From Candidatus Sigynarchaeota archaeon (GTDB taxonomy: Archaea; Asgardarchaeota; Jordarchaeia; Jordarchaeales; Jordarchaeaceae): a DNA stretch of 7,560 nucleotides. Below, piece after piece: positions 1-5,732 of this stretch (positions are counted from its first letter, which is position 1; each line of letters starts with the position of its first letter). The notes beneath the pieces were generated by a model. It was not told the DNA's origin. It searched no databases and was given only the letters and a program-made list of their open reading frames with translations. The DNA is taken from assembly GCA_030587505.1 (NCBI GenBank), contig JAUQYY010000119.1, positions 1 to 7,560 on the forward strand. Direction: 5' to 3'. A program made the translations under genes and the position numbers.

Positions 1-1
1 G

Positions 2-625
2 GTCTGGGGGATTAGGGGTGAGGCTTCTGAAAGGGTTTTTCGCTTCTATGAAAAGTTTTCTCTCTGTGATATGCACCCTGGAGACATGATAAGTAATAAC
101 AACACCTTCATGATAAAGGCCACCGATAAGATAGGTGTAATAGTGGTTATGAGGGACGCGCATCTGGCCATGCTCTCTGCGATAAACCTTAAGGGGAGAA
201 TAAACGCTCTCTCCGACCTCTACGAACTGGAGAAAAACGTTGAGATAGAGACGTCTGGGGACGCTGAAAAGTACCTGATGAACGCCGGATTACTGTTTGA
301 GAAGGACGCTGAGATTTTCCTACAGCAAGGAGTGTATGAGACAGCCGCAGACCTGATGACTATGGCTGGATTTTACTATCTTTCAGCCGGCATGCTTAAA
401 AAAGCCAAGAAACAGGCTCAAAAAGCTCTAAGACTCTGCGAGGAAAAGGAAATAACCAATCACCACCGAACCTTCGCACTAATCTGCAAAGAAGCCTGCG
501 ATAATTATGTGAAGAAAGCAGAACAGTACTGGAAACAAATCCAAAATGAATATAGCGAACGTGAGAGAAATCTGGTCAATAACGCTCTAAAAGAGGTAAA
601 GAGTATCCATTCCTTCAGAAACTGA
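2..625 (+). CDS. Uncharacterised protein with helical TPR-like C-terminal half (5' end outside window)
   Basis: I do not recognise this family. The frame is open from base 2 to the TGA ending at 625, so the gene probably starts upstream. The first in-frame ATG is at 71, but the 23 codons before it read as ordinary protein (WGIRGEASERVFRFYEKF) and no Shine-Dalgarno site precedes 71. Counting from that ATG, residues 10-50 look like beta strands followed by a helix (MIKATDKIGVIVVMRDAHLA), loosely like the C-terminal part of a Roadblock/LC7 or longin fold; this is weak. Residues 55-184 are strongly helical with alanine/leucine periodicity (GVYETAADLMTMAGFYYLSA, then MLKKAKKQAQKALRLCEE), which suggests TPR or SNAP-like repeats and therefore a scaffolding or protein-binding role. 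There is no signal peptide or membrane segment in the visible part. The FSLCDMHPG region recurs in decayed form near 811-840. Confidence 0.7.
   Translation, partial: VWGIRGEASERVFRFYEKFSLCDMHPGDMISNNNTFMIKATDKIGVIVVMRDAHLAMLSAINLKGRINALSDLYELEKNVEIETSGDAEKYLMNAGLLFEKDAEIFLQQGVYETAADLMTMAGFYYLSAGMLKKAKKQAQKALRLCEEKEITNHHRTFALICKEACDNYVKKAEQYWKQIQNEYSERERNLVNNALKEVKSIHSFRN
55..84 (+). repeat. Intact copy of a ~30-bp direct repeat (copy 1)
   Basis: Bases 65-84 are identical to 820-839 over 20 nt. The match extends upstream to 55 (809 in the other copy) with one substitution and one single-base indel. Here the repeat lies inside the reading frame and encodes FSLCDMHPG. Confidence 0.75.
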
Positions 626-689
626 TGGAAAACCAAATGCTAGAAACATGTCCATCCGATTTATTACCAGGATTCGGCGCATCCGTGCT

Positions 690-702
690 CATGATTTTTT
701 CC
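690..702 (+). terminator. Possible T-tract terminator after the first gene
   Basis: A run of six T (ATGATTTTTTCC) lies about 70 nt after the TGA at 625. Archaeal termination often needs only a short U-tract. There is no strong stem, so the call is tentative. Confidence 0.25.
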
Positions 703-796
703 AACCTACTATAAGCTGAATATAGAACAGTATTTAACTTTCATTTGACTATCACCCTTTCTTTACATTACATTGGTAGACGACCTTTTTGATTGG

Positions 797-994
797 AGAT
801 GCAGATCTGTTTTTCTCTTTGTGATATGCACCCTGGAGAATGAAGGGGCCTGGAGAATCGGAAAGAGTTGCCACTTTATCGGTTCACGATGTTACACCCA
901 CAATTTTTTGATAAAGATAGTATCCATTCGGGAGGATTATCATACCAGAGAGAAAAGTCTGGCGGTTATACCTAATTTTAGAAACGTGTTCGAT
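797..994 (+). pseudogene. Decayed, internally deleted second copy of sequences from the first gene
   Basis: Three short matches to the first gene and its 3' flank occur in the same order. Bases 809-839 match 55-84, with 20 identical bases in a row. Bases 911-929 match 596-612 (TAAAGATAGTATCCATTC against the same word lacking TA). Bases 979-994 match 641-660 (TAGAAAC then TGT then CGAT, with a small gap). In the frame of the intact gene, the first block reads FSLCDMHPGE and then hits a stop. About 440 nt that separate the first two blocks in the intact gene are missing here. The first match is too long for chance. The other two are individually weak and count mainly because they are collinear. 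No functional product is expected. Confidence 0.4.
809..839 (+). repeat. Degenerate copy of the ~30-bp direct repeat (copy 2)
   Basis: Twenty identical bases (820-839) match 65-84, with a near-identical pyrimidine-rich extension upstream. The frame of copy 1 is closed here by TGA five codons after the ATG at 826. Confidence 0.7.
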
Positions 995-1024
995 GTTAAG
1001 AGAAACAAATTATGAAACTATCAA

Positions 1025-1151
1025 TTACCCACCAGACACTTGAATAATCTCTGAAATCTCTTCTATTTTTGGCTGCAGTTCATGAAGTCCGAGTTTTTTT
1101 GAAAGTTTTTTGGTATAAGAATTCAAAAATATTGTTTGATGAGAAATATTT
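1025..1151 (-). pseudogene. Possible coding remnant of unknown origin
   Basis: On the minus strand one frame ending at TAA (1027-1025) reads, in part, TKKLSKKLGLHELQPKIEE followed by ISEIIQVSGG, preceded by NISHQTI. The amphipathic, charged composition looks more like protein than random AT-rich DNA. The frame is closed upstream by a TGA near 1185, has no convincing start and has no Shine-Dalgarno site. It could be the tail of a lost gene; NISHQTI vaguely recalls a helix-turn-helix of a transposase. It could also be chance. Confidence 0.2.
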
Positions 1152-1167
1152 AAAAATGTGTAAATAG

Positions 1168-1181
1168 AAAAACAAAAAACT
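1168..1181 (-). terminator. T-rich terminator candidate for the Fe-S/FAD operon
   Basis: Read on the minus strand this is GTTTTTTGTTTTTC, beginning about 46 nt after the TAA (1229-1227) of the Fe-S gene. A U-rich run at this distance is the usual archaeal termination signal. The tract sits inside the repeated block and between the arms of a 10-bp inverted repeat (1153-1162 and 1199-1208). Confidence 0.4.
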
Positions 1182-1211
1182 CAAGCAGTCAGAATTTGTA
1201 CACATTTTGAA
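1171..1211 (+). repeat. 41-bp block shared with the ligase leader (copy A)
   Basis: This block matches 5675-5715 at 37 of 41 positions without gaps; the shared core includes GTCAGAATTTGTAC. The differences are A/G at two positions, A/C at one and T/C at one. An AT-rich TATA-like stretch (AAATATTTAAAA, 1144-1155) lies just upstream, as a TATA box does in the other copy. Here there is no GGAGG and no start codon downstream. The block points into the 3' end of the Fe-S gene on the antisense strand. Confidence 0.7.
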
Positions 1212-1226
1212 GAGAATACTTGCTGG

Positions 1227-2549
1227 TTACTGCATTGATTCTTTAACTAGCTCGACAAGATCGTAGAGTTTTAAGTCTACACCCATTTCCTCTATGGCGT
1301 CTTTGAAGTTTCTGTAGCAGAAGGGACATGTTGAAACCAGACATTCCGCCCCGGTGGCTATTGCTTCGCTTATTCTCTCCTTTGATGCGAACATCGCTAG
1401 GTCTTTGAAGGAAGCCTTAACGCCGCCTCCCGCGCCGCAGCACCAAGCGTATTGCCTGTTTCTCGGCATCTCCACAAATTCAACCTCTGGTATACTCTGA
1501 AGCAGTTCTCTGGGCTCCTCGTATATCCCCATGTGACGCCCTATGTGGCACGGGTCGTGGTAGGTCACCTTCTTTTTGATGCCTTTTTTGAGCTTAAGGT
1601 CTCCCTTCTTCAAAAGCTTTAGCAGGTAGACGGAGGAGTGTACCACTTCGAAGTTTAGCTCCTTCTTGTATCTTTCTCCATAGTCCTCCTTCAGTGTTCG
1701 GTAACACCCAGCACAGGAGGTGATAACCGTCTCGGCTCCCGTTTTCTCGATCTCGCTGATGTTGTGCTCCGCACACGCAACCGCCCCGTTTCTCTGCCCT
1801 GTTCTCTGAAGCGGGGAACCGCAGCACCACTCATCCCGCATAACCGTGAAGTCGACGCCCAAATCTTGTAGAATCTCAAACGTTGTAGTCGCGATGTTTT
1901 TCTGCCTGTAGGAAGAAGTGCACCCCACAAAGTAGACCACCTTCGCGTTTTTCGGCATCTTCTCAGCAGGAACAGGCAGCCAGGCCAGTCTGTCTTTGTG
2001 AAGCTCCATGTATGGGTTGTGCTCCACTTCAACGTGCTCGCCGAACCTCTTCTGCTCAGGCATGGGTCCGTAGCCTTCCTCCACGGCGTACTCTCTGGCT
2101 GCTTCCAGCCAATCGGTTGCGTAGTAGTGGATCTCGGGAATCTGGCACTGGACCTGGCAGTTGCCGCAAAGGGTGCAGTGGTAGAGGATTTTGACTAGTG
2201 ACTCGGTCCACTTGATTTGCCCTCTGGTTAGACCCCAGAGGAGCAGGTTCTTCCCTCCTAGATAAAAGGATTCAAACTTTCCCAGCTCACCGCTTGGACA
2301 AACCCTATCCCATTCCCTGTACAGGTATCTGCACGTTCCACACTTTGCACAAAGGCGAAGTATGTCCCGGTAGTGCTCGAGAGACTCGAACCTCTCAAAC
2401 TTCTTCCCCATAGAGTCGTGCTGCGTAACTATCTCATTTATCCCCCTACCCGGCAGGTACCTTTCGCGTGGGTAAAACTCTCTGATCGGGGCCTCGTAAT
2501 CCTTCTTGAAATCATATCTGACTTTTTTCTCTTCTCTTTTCTCGGTCAT
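1227..2549 (-). CDS. Fe-S oxidoreductase with two [4Fe-4S] sites and two CCG domains (GlcF/HdrD type)
   Basis: This is the predicted electron-transfer partner of the flavoprotein encoded just upstream. Numbering from the ATG (440 aa), two ferredoxin-like sites come first: C67, C70, C73 with C84-P (CAKCGTC), and C125, C128, C131, C135 (CTLCGNCQVQC). Two cysteine-rich CCG domains follow. The first has C210, C242-C243-G and C279-x2-C282. The second has C334 (HDPCH), C370-C371-G (WCCGAGGG) and C408-x2-C411. This is the order found in GlcF, LutA-like proteins and HdrD. There are no membrane segments, so it is probably cytoplasmic or peripheral. The ATG at 2549 is chosen because GGAGG ends nine bases upstream; the GTG at 2555 would leave only three. 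The gene lies 13 bp after the flavoprotein stop. The final acceptor (quinone, heterodisulfide or ferredoxin) is not determinable. Confidence 0.93.
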   Translation of the reverse strand: MTEKREEKKVRYDFKKDYEAPIREFYPRERYLPGRGINEIVTQHDSMGKKFERFESLEHYRDILRLCAKCGTCRYLYREWDRVCPSGELGKFESFYLGGKNLLLWGLTRGQIKWTESLVKILYHCTLCGNCQVQCQIPEIHYYATDWLEAAREYAVEEGYGPMPEQKRFGEHVEVEHNPYMELHKDRLAWLPVPAEKMPKNAKVVYFVGCTSSYRQKNIATTTFEILQDLGVDFTVMRDEWCCGSPLQRTGQRNGAVACAEHNISEIEKTGAETVITSCAGCYRTLKEDYGERYKKELNFEVVHSSVYLLKLLKKGDLKLKKGIKKKVTYHDPCHIGRHMGIYEEPRELLQSIPEVEFVEMPRNRQYAWCCGAGGGVKASFKDLAMFASKERISEAIATGAECLVSTCPFCYRNFKDAIEEMGVDLKLYDLVELVKESMQ

Positions 2550-2558
2550 GTGCACACG

Positions 2559-2565
2559 CCTCCTA
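2559..2565 (-). promoter_or_regulatory. Shine-Dalgarno site overlapping the upstream stop codon
   Basis: On the minus strand the sequence is TAGGAGG: the TAG stop of the flavoprotein gene (2565-2563) shares its G with the GGAGG (2563-2559) of the Fe-S gene. The nine-base spacer to the ATG at 2549 fixes that start and suggests translational coupling of the two subunits. Confidence 0.8.
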
Positions 2566-4029
2566 CATTCCCTGCCCGGGGTTAAGTATGTTGTTCGGGT
2601 CTAGCATCTTCTTTATCCGCGATATGAGGCCAAGGGTGCCAGCGTGTCCCTTGTTGTTGTTACGCAGTACCGCCCAGTATTGGGGCTTGTACCTGACGCC
2701 GTACTTCCTTAGGGCACTGTCCAGTTCCATAAGACACTCCCTCGTTCGCCTCATGTCCTCGGGGTCATCCTTGTTGCTGAGAACAAGTGTTCTCGCTATG
2801 TTGTAGTGTCCTCCGAACATTGCCCTATGGTAGTATAGGGCGTGTTTCCCGTATTTCTTGGTTATCTCCAAGCTTTCCAAGTAGTATTCGGGTACTCTCC
2901 TTATGGGCATGTAGCCTCCTATCCACTCGCCGATTCCCCCCATATAGAAGTTCCATATGGGAAACTCCTGTACGGGACAGTTCAACACGAGTGGTGTAAT
3001 ACCCCTTTCGTTTTCAGCCATCACCCTCTGTACTTCCTCGTAAACTGTGATTCTCCCCCCCAGCTTTTTGGTGATGTCACATATGACCTCAGCCTTCGCC
3101 TCCATCTCCTTCTCGGTGCTCGCCATAACGGTCAACATCCCCATGTAGTCAGCCCCTCTAGGTTCGAGGGGAACCCTTGAAAGATCCAGGCCCGAGTACG
3201 TTCTACTTGCGAGTGACCAAAACGAGTTTATAGCCGTTATGTCACATATTCCAAGTAGAGGCCCCCCGGCCTTAAAGAGAGCCATCTCAATCTCTATTCC
3301 ATCCTTAAAGGTCTTCGCAGAAAGGGAGTAGTCCCGCCGGGGCAGTTTCGGCCAGAGCTTCATGGAAGCCTTTGTGACTATGCCCGTTCTCCCGCTCCAA
3401 CCGATAAAGAGACCCGAAATGTCAGGCAGGGGGGGTCTACTGTACCAGCTGTCGCTTAGGGCAAGCGAACCCGTTACAACGATCTCCCCTGTGGGCAGTA
3501 CGACCTCCAAACCATTAATGAAGTCCGAACCGCAACCTCCTACCATACCCAAGTCGTGCATGCCGTTCTCTAGGAGTGAGGGAACCACCCCGGTGGCTGG
3601 AGGGGACCACGTGATTGGCGGCCTCAGAGTCGGGTGTTTTTTGTTGAGGTATAATGCCAAGTCTGCCCAGGTGATTCCTCCCTCCACGACCGCGTACATG
3701 TCGTCCTCATTAACTTCGAGCACTCTGTTCATTCTTCTGAGGTCAAGCACAATTCCGCCCTGCAGGGGGTTAGCCAGCCCAGCGTTGTTAAGCCCCGAAA
3801 CCATCGGGACTACGGGTATTCTCTCTCTGTTCGCCAGGTAGATTATCTCTTGGACTTCTTCGGTCGACCCTGGAAGCACCACAAAGTCGCACCTACCTGG
3901 GGGCGTGCTACACGTGAAGTAATCCCACCTGTAGAGGAAGAGTTCTTCCTGCCTATTGGAAACGTAACGCGAACCCGCAATGGAGCAGAGTTGTTCATAA
4001 ACCCGTTCATAACGAGAAGTCACAACCAT
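2563..4029 (-). CDS. FAD-binding oxidoreductase, PCMH-type (GlcD / vanillyl-alcohol oxidase superfamily)
   Basis: This is the predicted catalytic flavoprotein subunit, oxidising an unidentified organic substrate. Numbering from the ATG (488 aa), the FAD-binding PCMH domain covers about residues 45-230. It includes DFVVLPGSTEEVQEII, the GGIVLDLRRMNRV strand, VVEGGITWADL, the glycine-rich GMVGGCGSDFINGLEVVLP and PDISGLFIGWSGRTGIVTKA. A substrate-cap domain follows at about 240-488, with HRAMFGGHYNIARTLV and the characteristic C-terminal tail MLDPNNILNPG. The NGMHD and LPTGEIV segments recall 4-cresol dehydrogenase and vanillyl-alcohol oxidase; the pairing with a CCG protein recalls glycolate or lactate dehydrogenases. 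I cannot choose a substrate. The ATG at 4029 has GGGGAT ten bases upstream; a GTG at 4035 is an alternative adding two residues. It is first in the operon, with the Fe-S gene directly downstream. Confidence 0.92.
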   Translation of the reverse strand: MVVTSRYERVYEQLCSIAGSRYVSNRQEELFLYRWDYFTCSTPPGRCDFVVLPGSTEEVQEIIYLANRERIPVVPMVSGLNNAGLANPLQGGIVLDLRRMNRVLEVNEDDMYAVVEGGITWADLALYLNKKHPTLRPPITWSPPATGVVPSLLENGMHDLGMVGGCGSDFINGLEVVLPTGEIVVTGSLALSDSWYSRPPLPDISGLFIGWSGRTGIVTKASMKLWPKLPRRDYSLSAKTFKDGIEIEMALFKAGGPLLGICDITAINSFWSLASRTYSGLDLSRVPLEPRGADYMGMLTVMASTEKEMEAKAEVICDITKKLGGRITVYEEVQRVMAENERGITPLVLNCPVQEFPIWNFYMGGIGEWIGGYMPIRRVPEYYLESLEITKKYGKHALYYHRAMFGGHYNIARTLVLSNKDDPEDMRRTRECLMELDSALRKYGVRYKPQYWAVLRNNNKGHAGTLGLISRIKKMLDPNNILNPGQGM

Positions 4030-4267
4030 AAACACATCATCCCCATAAGAAAAGCTTTACTGCGCCGAGTAAAAACGGTTACGGACAGCAGGTTTCCATC
4101 ACTCGCTTCCGTGAAATACTCGAACTCTTGAAAACAGAGTTCTTACTCGCCGAGGTTTTAATTTCCTTTTGCAGAATTTAAATCTTTTCAATTTTTGGAC
4201 GTGCTCACTCAAACACTAATTTTCAAAAAATACTGAAAAGTTCAACATAATAAATATTAATTTTATA
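4030..4267 (-). promoter_or_regulatory. Promoter and leader region of the flavoprotein/Fe-S operon
   Basis: Read on the minus strand, a TATA-like element with an A-rich BRE-like flank (AAAAGATTTAAATTC, 4188-4174) lies about 145 nt before the ATG at 4029. A start about 25 nt further on would give an untranslated leader of roughly 125 nt. A 7-7-7 palindrome at 4122-4142 falls just after the predicted start site. The stretch 4190-4267 is very AT-rich and is what remains of the region formerly shared with the divergent ligase promoter. Confidence 0.45.
4122..4142. promoter_or_regulatory. 7-7-7 palindrome in the operon leader
   Basis: GAACTCT and AGAGTTC are perfect 7-bp arms around a 7-nt spacer (TGAAAAC on the plus strand). 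The element is located 32 or more nt downstream of the TATA-like box on the minus strand. It could be a repressor operator overlapping early transcribed DNA or a small leader hairpin. Confidence 0.35.
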
Positions 4268-4294
4268 CTAAACTTTGGCAAATTTTAGGTTATC
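4268..4294 (+). repeat. Left terminal inverted repeat of the IS
   Basis: The outer 18 bases (4268-4285) are an exact complement of 5617-5634. After a short mismatched stretch, GTTATC (4289-4294) pairs with GATAAC at 5607-5612, giving an imperfect repeat of about 27 bp. The transposase stop codon TAA (4287-4285) overlaps it. Confidence 0.85.
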
Positions 4295-5521
4295 TCCATC
4301 TGGTATAGTGTTTTTAAGCCTTTAATGTCGGAGGTTGTCATATTGAGTATTTCGTCTGGGTTTCTGACTTTCCTAGCAATCTTCACAACCAGCTCTATGA
4401 AGAACCTCAAGACCTCCATCGCGGCGTACCTGCATCTGGAGCCGACCGTTGCTAGACCTGCTTTCATCCAACCTATGGGTCCGCCTTTCCGGGAGCTGAG
4501 CCGCAGGAGGTCGTGGGCCAGGAAGACCATGAGCCGGTGGCGTCTTATGCCCCTCAGCTTCCTCAGCTCGTAGCTCTCCAGGCCGAGCTCCTGCTTGGCG
4601 TCCCTGTAGGAGGACTCAACCCTCCAGCGTCTCAGGTACGTCTTGATTATTGTCTTAACGTCCCAGTCAAGCCTGTTCGTCGCCAGAATCTTAGGCTCAC
4701 CCTTCAGCTCTGGGTTCTCGTAGGAGACGACGATCCTAACCCCCCATCGTGACGTTCTTCGCGTACGCCCAGAGCCTCCTCTCGCCCTTCTCGGTCCGGA
4801 TCGTTACCTCCCTATGCTTGCTCCTCGGAACATCCTCTATGTAGGCTGAGATGGATGTCCAGCCTCCAGGCATGAGTATGAGCCTATTAGATTTGCATCC
4901 TGCAACCCAGTCCCTACCAGCCTCCTCTACGCACTCCACGTTCTTCCTGTTGAAGTACCATACATCCATGACTACGCGTGCGAATGGAATCCCCACCTCA
5001 GCAGCCTTCCTCACCAGGATTCTGAATAGCTCCTGCTTCGTCTTAAAATCAGGCTGGCCCTCATCCCTCCTGTAGAGCTCGAAGTCGAGTGGGAGGCTTA
5101 GGCCGCCGATCACAAGCTCGCTTGTGACGAGCTGATGGCCCAGAACGTATCTCCCCTCGGAAGGGTCATAGTGGATGTTGACTCCCTCCACGTGCTTTCC
5201 GGTCTTGTGGCTGATCGTATCATCTACAACGAGGACGCCCCTCTTCGGCCTCATAGCCCGGAAGAAGTTGAGGAACATCGCCTTCCTAGCCCTGTCAGGC
5301 TTCTCCTCGCTCCACCCGGAGTCTGTTAGCCAGTGGTTCAACGCTGATTGGTCGTTCCGCCCCATGAAGCTACGGTTAATCCCCATAACCGTCTTGTTCT
5401 CGCAGACAACAAGCCTAGTCAGGTACCGGGCGAAGTGCTTGAGCTGGGGCTTGGTGAAGACCCCACTCAGACCAGGCAGGAACTTCTCAGCGAAGCGCGG
5501 GTATCTCACAATCGGCAACAT
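4285..5521 (-). pseudogene. DDE transposase (IS701-like, DDE_5 type) split by a one-base shift
   Basis: This enzyme cuts and pastes the IS. Conceptually it is 411 aa if one G of the GGGGGG run (4745-4740) is skipped. Numbered from the ATG at 5521, the first catalytic Asp is in VLVVDDTISHKTGK (D100/D101) and the second is in VVMDVWYF (D186). The Glu is in YLRRWRVESSYRDAKQELGL (E302). The Glu lies after the shift, so the 5' product alone, which ends at TAG 4738-4736, lacks the full triad. The downstream frame (4740-4285) is open for 151 codons without a ribosome-binding site of its own. The ATG at 5521 is chosen because an upstream TTG at 5644 lies outside the IS. The shift could be an inactivating mutation, a homopolymer sequencing error, or programmed +1 frameshifting or transcriptional slippage. 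Confidence 0.85.
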
Positions 5522-5606
5522 CACAACCACCAAAAAGAGAGACCGAAGCGAGAAGGAATAAGTGCTTCCAACATGCAGGTATACACGAGAAAAATAGACC
5601 CGAAAA

Positions 5607-5634
5607 GATAACACCCAAATTTGCCAAAGTTTAG
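5607..5634 (-). repeat. Right terminal inverted repeat of the IS
   Basis: Bases 5617-5634 are the exact complement of 4268-4285. The inner part GATAAC (5607-5612) pairs with 4289-4294 with a one-base length difference. The transposase reads leftward from just inside this end. Confidence 0.85.
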
Positions 5635-5654
5635 ATTTTACCAAAAAAAAACAT

Positions 5655-5732
5655 AAAGTATATATATTTTCTAAAACAAAAAACTCAGGCGGTCAGAATT
5701 TGTACCCATTTCGAAAAAACGGAGGAAACCGT
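5655..5732 (+). promoter_or_regulatory. Core promoter, leader and Shine-Dalgarno site of the acyl-CoA synthetase gene
   Basis: A TATA box (TATATATA, 5659-5666) with A-rich upstream sequence predicts transcription starting near 5687, giving a leader of about 45 nt. GGAGG (5721-5725) ends seven bases before the ATG at 5733 and settles that start. The leader contains copy B of the 41-bp block. The IS ends only 25 bp upstream of the TATA box, so the core promoter is intact but original upstream sites have been moved about 1.4 kb away. Confidence 0.65.
5675..5715 (+). repeat. 41-bp block in the ligase leader (copy B)
   Basis: This block matches 1171-1211 at 37 of 41 positions in the same orientation. 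It spans the predicted transcription start and early leader, and stops just before the GGAGG at 5721. Its position suggests a promoter or leader element rather than coding sequence. Confidence 0.7.

Larger units (their letters stand above)
626..1226. other. 600-bp stretch without a convincing gene
   Basis: This AT-rich stretch between two convergent genes has no supported intact gene, tRNA, rRNA or CRISPR array. It holds a T-tract at 694-700, a decayed partial copy of sequences from the upstream gene (about 797-994), a possible minus-strand coding remnant (1025-1151), a 10-bp inverted repeat (1153-1162 with 1199-1208), and one copy of the 41-bp block shared with the ligase leader (1171-1211). 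The layered fragments suggest repeated rearrangement. Confidence 0.6.
4268..5634 (-). mobile_element. IS701-like insertion sequence, 1367 bp, complete ends
   Basis: The element is bounded by an 18-bp perfect terminal inverted repeat (CTAAACTTTGGCAAATTT at 4268-4285 and its complement at 5617-5634). An imperfect inner extension includes GATAAC/GTTATC. It carries one transposase gene on the minus strand whose TAA stop lies inside the left repeat. The flanks, ATTTTATA (4260-4267) and ATTTTACC (5635-5642), agree at 6 of 8 bases and may be a decayed target duplication. The element sits between two divergent promoters: its right end is 25 bp before the ligase TATA box, and its left end is beyond the flavoprotein promoter. 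Neither gene is broken. Family assignment rests on the transposase only; IS4 or IS1634 relatives are alternatives. Confidence 0.85.

Noticed and set aside
773..1015. Open frame of 80 codons on the plus strand
   Set aside because: It starts at a non-ATG codon without a Shine-Dalgarno site, has irregular cysteine- and phenylalanine-rich composition, and reads the repeated segment in a different frame from the intact gene.
1594..2032. Overlapping minus-strand frames inside the Fe-S gene
   Set aside because: They are alternate frames of the Fe-S protein whose cysteine motifs run through the whole region; their translations are arginine-rich and unlike proteins.
2842..3841. Open frames of 112 and 159 codons on the plus strand
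   Set aside because: Both lie antisense within the clearly conserved flavoprotein gene, have no ribosome-binding sites and show shadow-like serine, proline and arginine composition.
4079..4099. Seven-codon leader ORF (METCCP and stop) on the minus strand in the flavoprotein leader
   Set aside because: An attenuation peptide would be interesting, but there is no good Shine-Dalgarno site, it is too short to judge, and ORFs of this size arise by chance.
5522..5644. Upstream TTG start for the transposase at 5644
   Set aside because: It lies outside the inverted repeat that ends at 5634, so it cannot belong to the mobile element; the ATG at 5521 is inside.
5700..5732. TTG start at 5700 adding eleven residues to the acyl-CoA synthetase
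   Set aside because: It lies in the duplicated leader block, has no Shine-Dalgarno site, and the ATG at 5733 has a well-spaced GGAGG.
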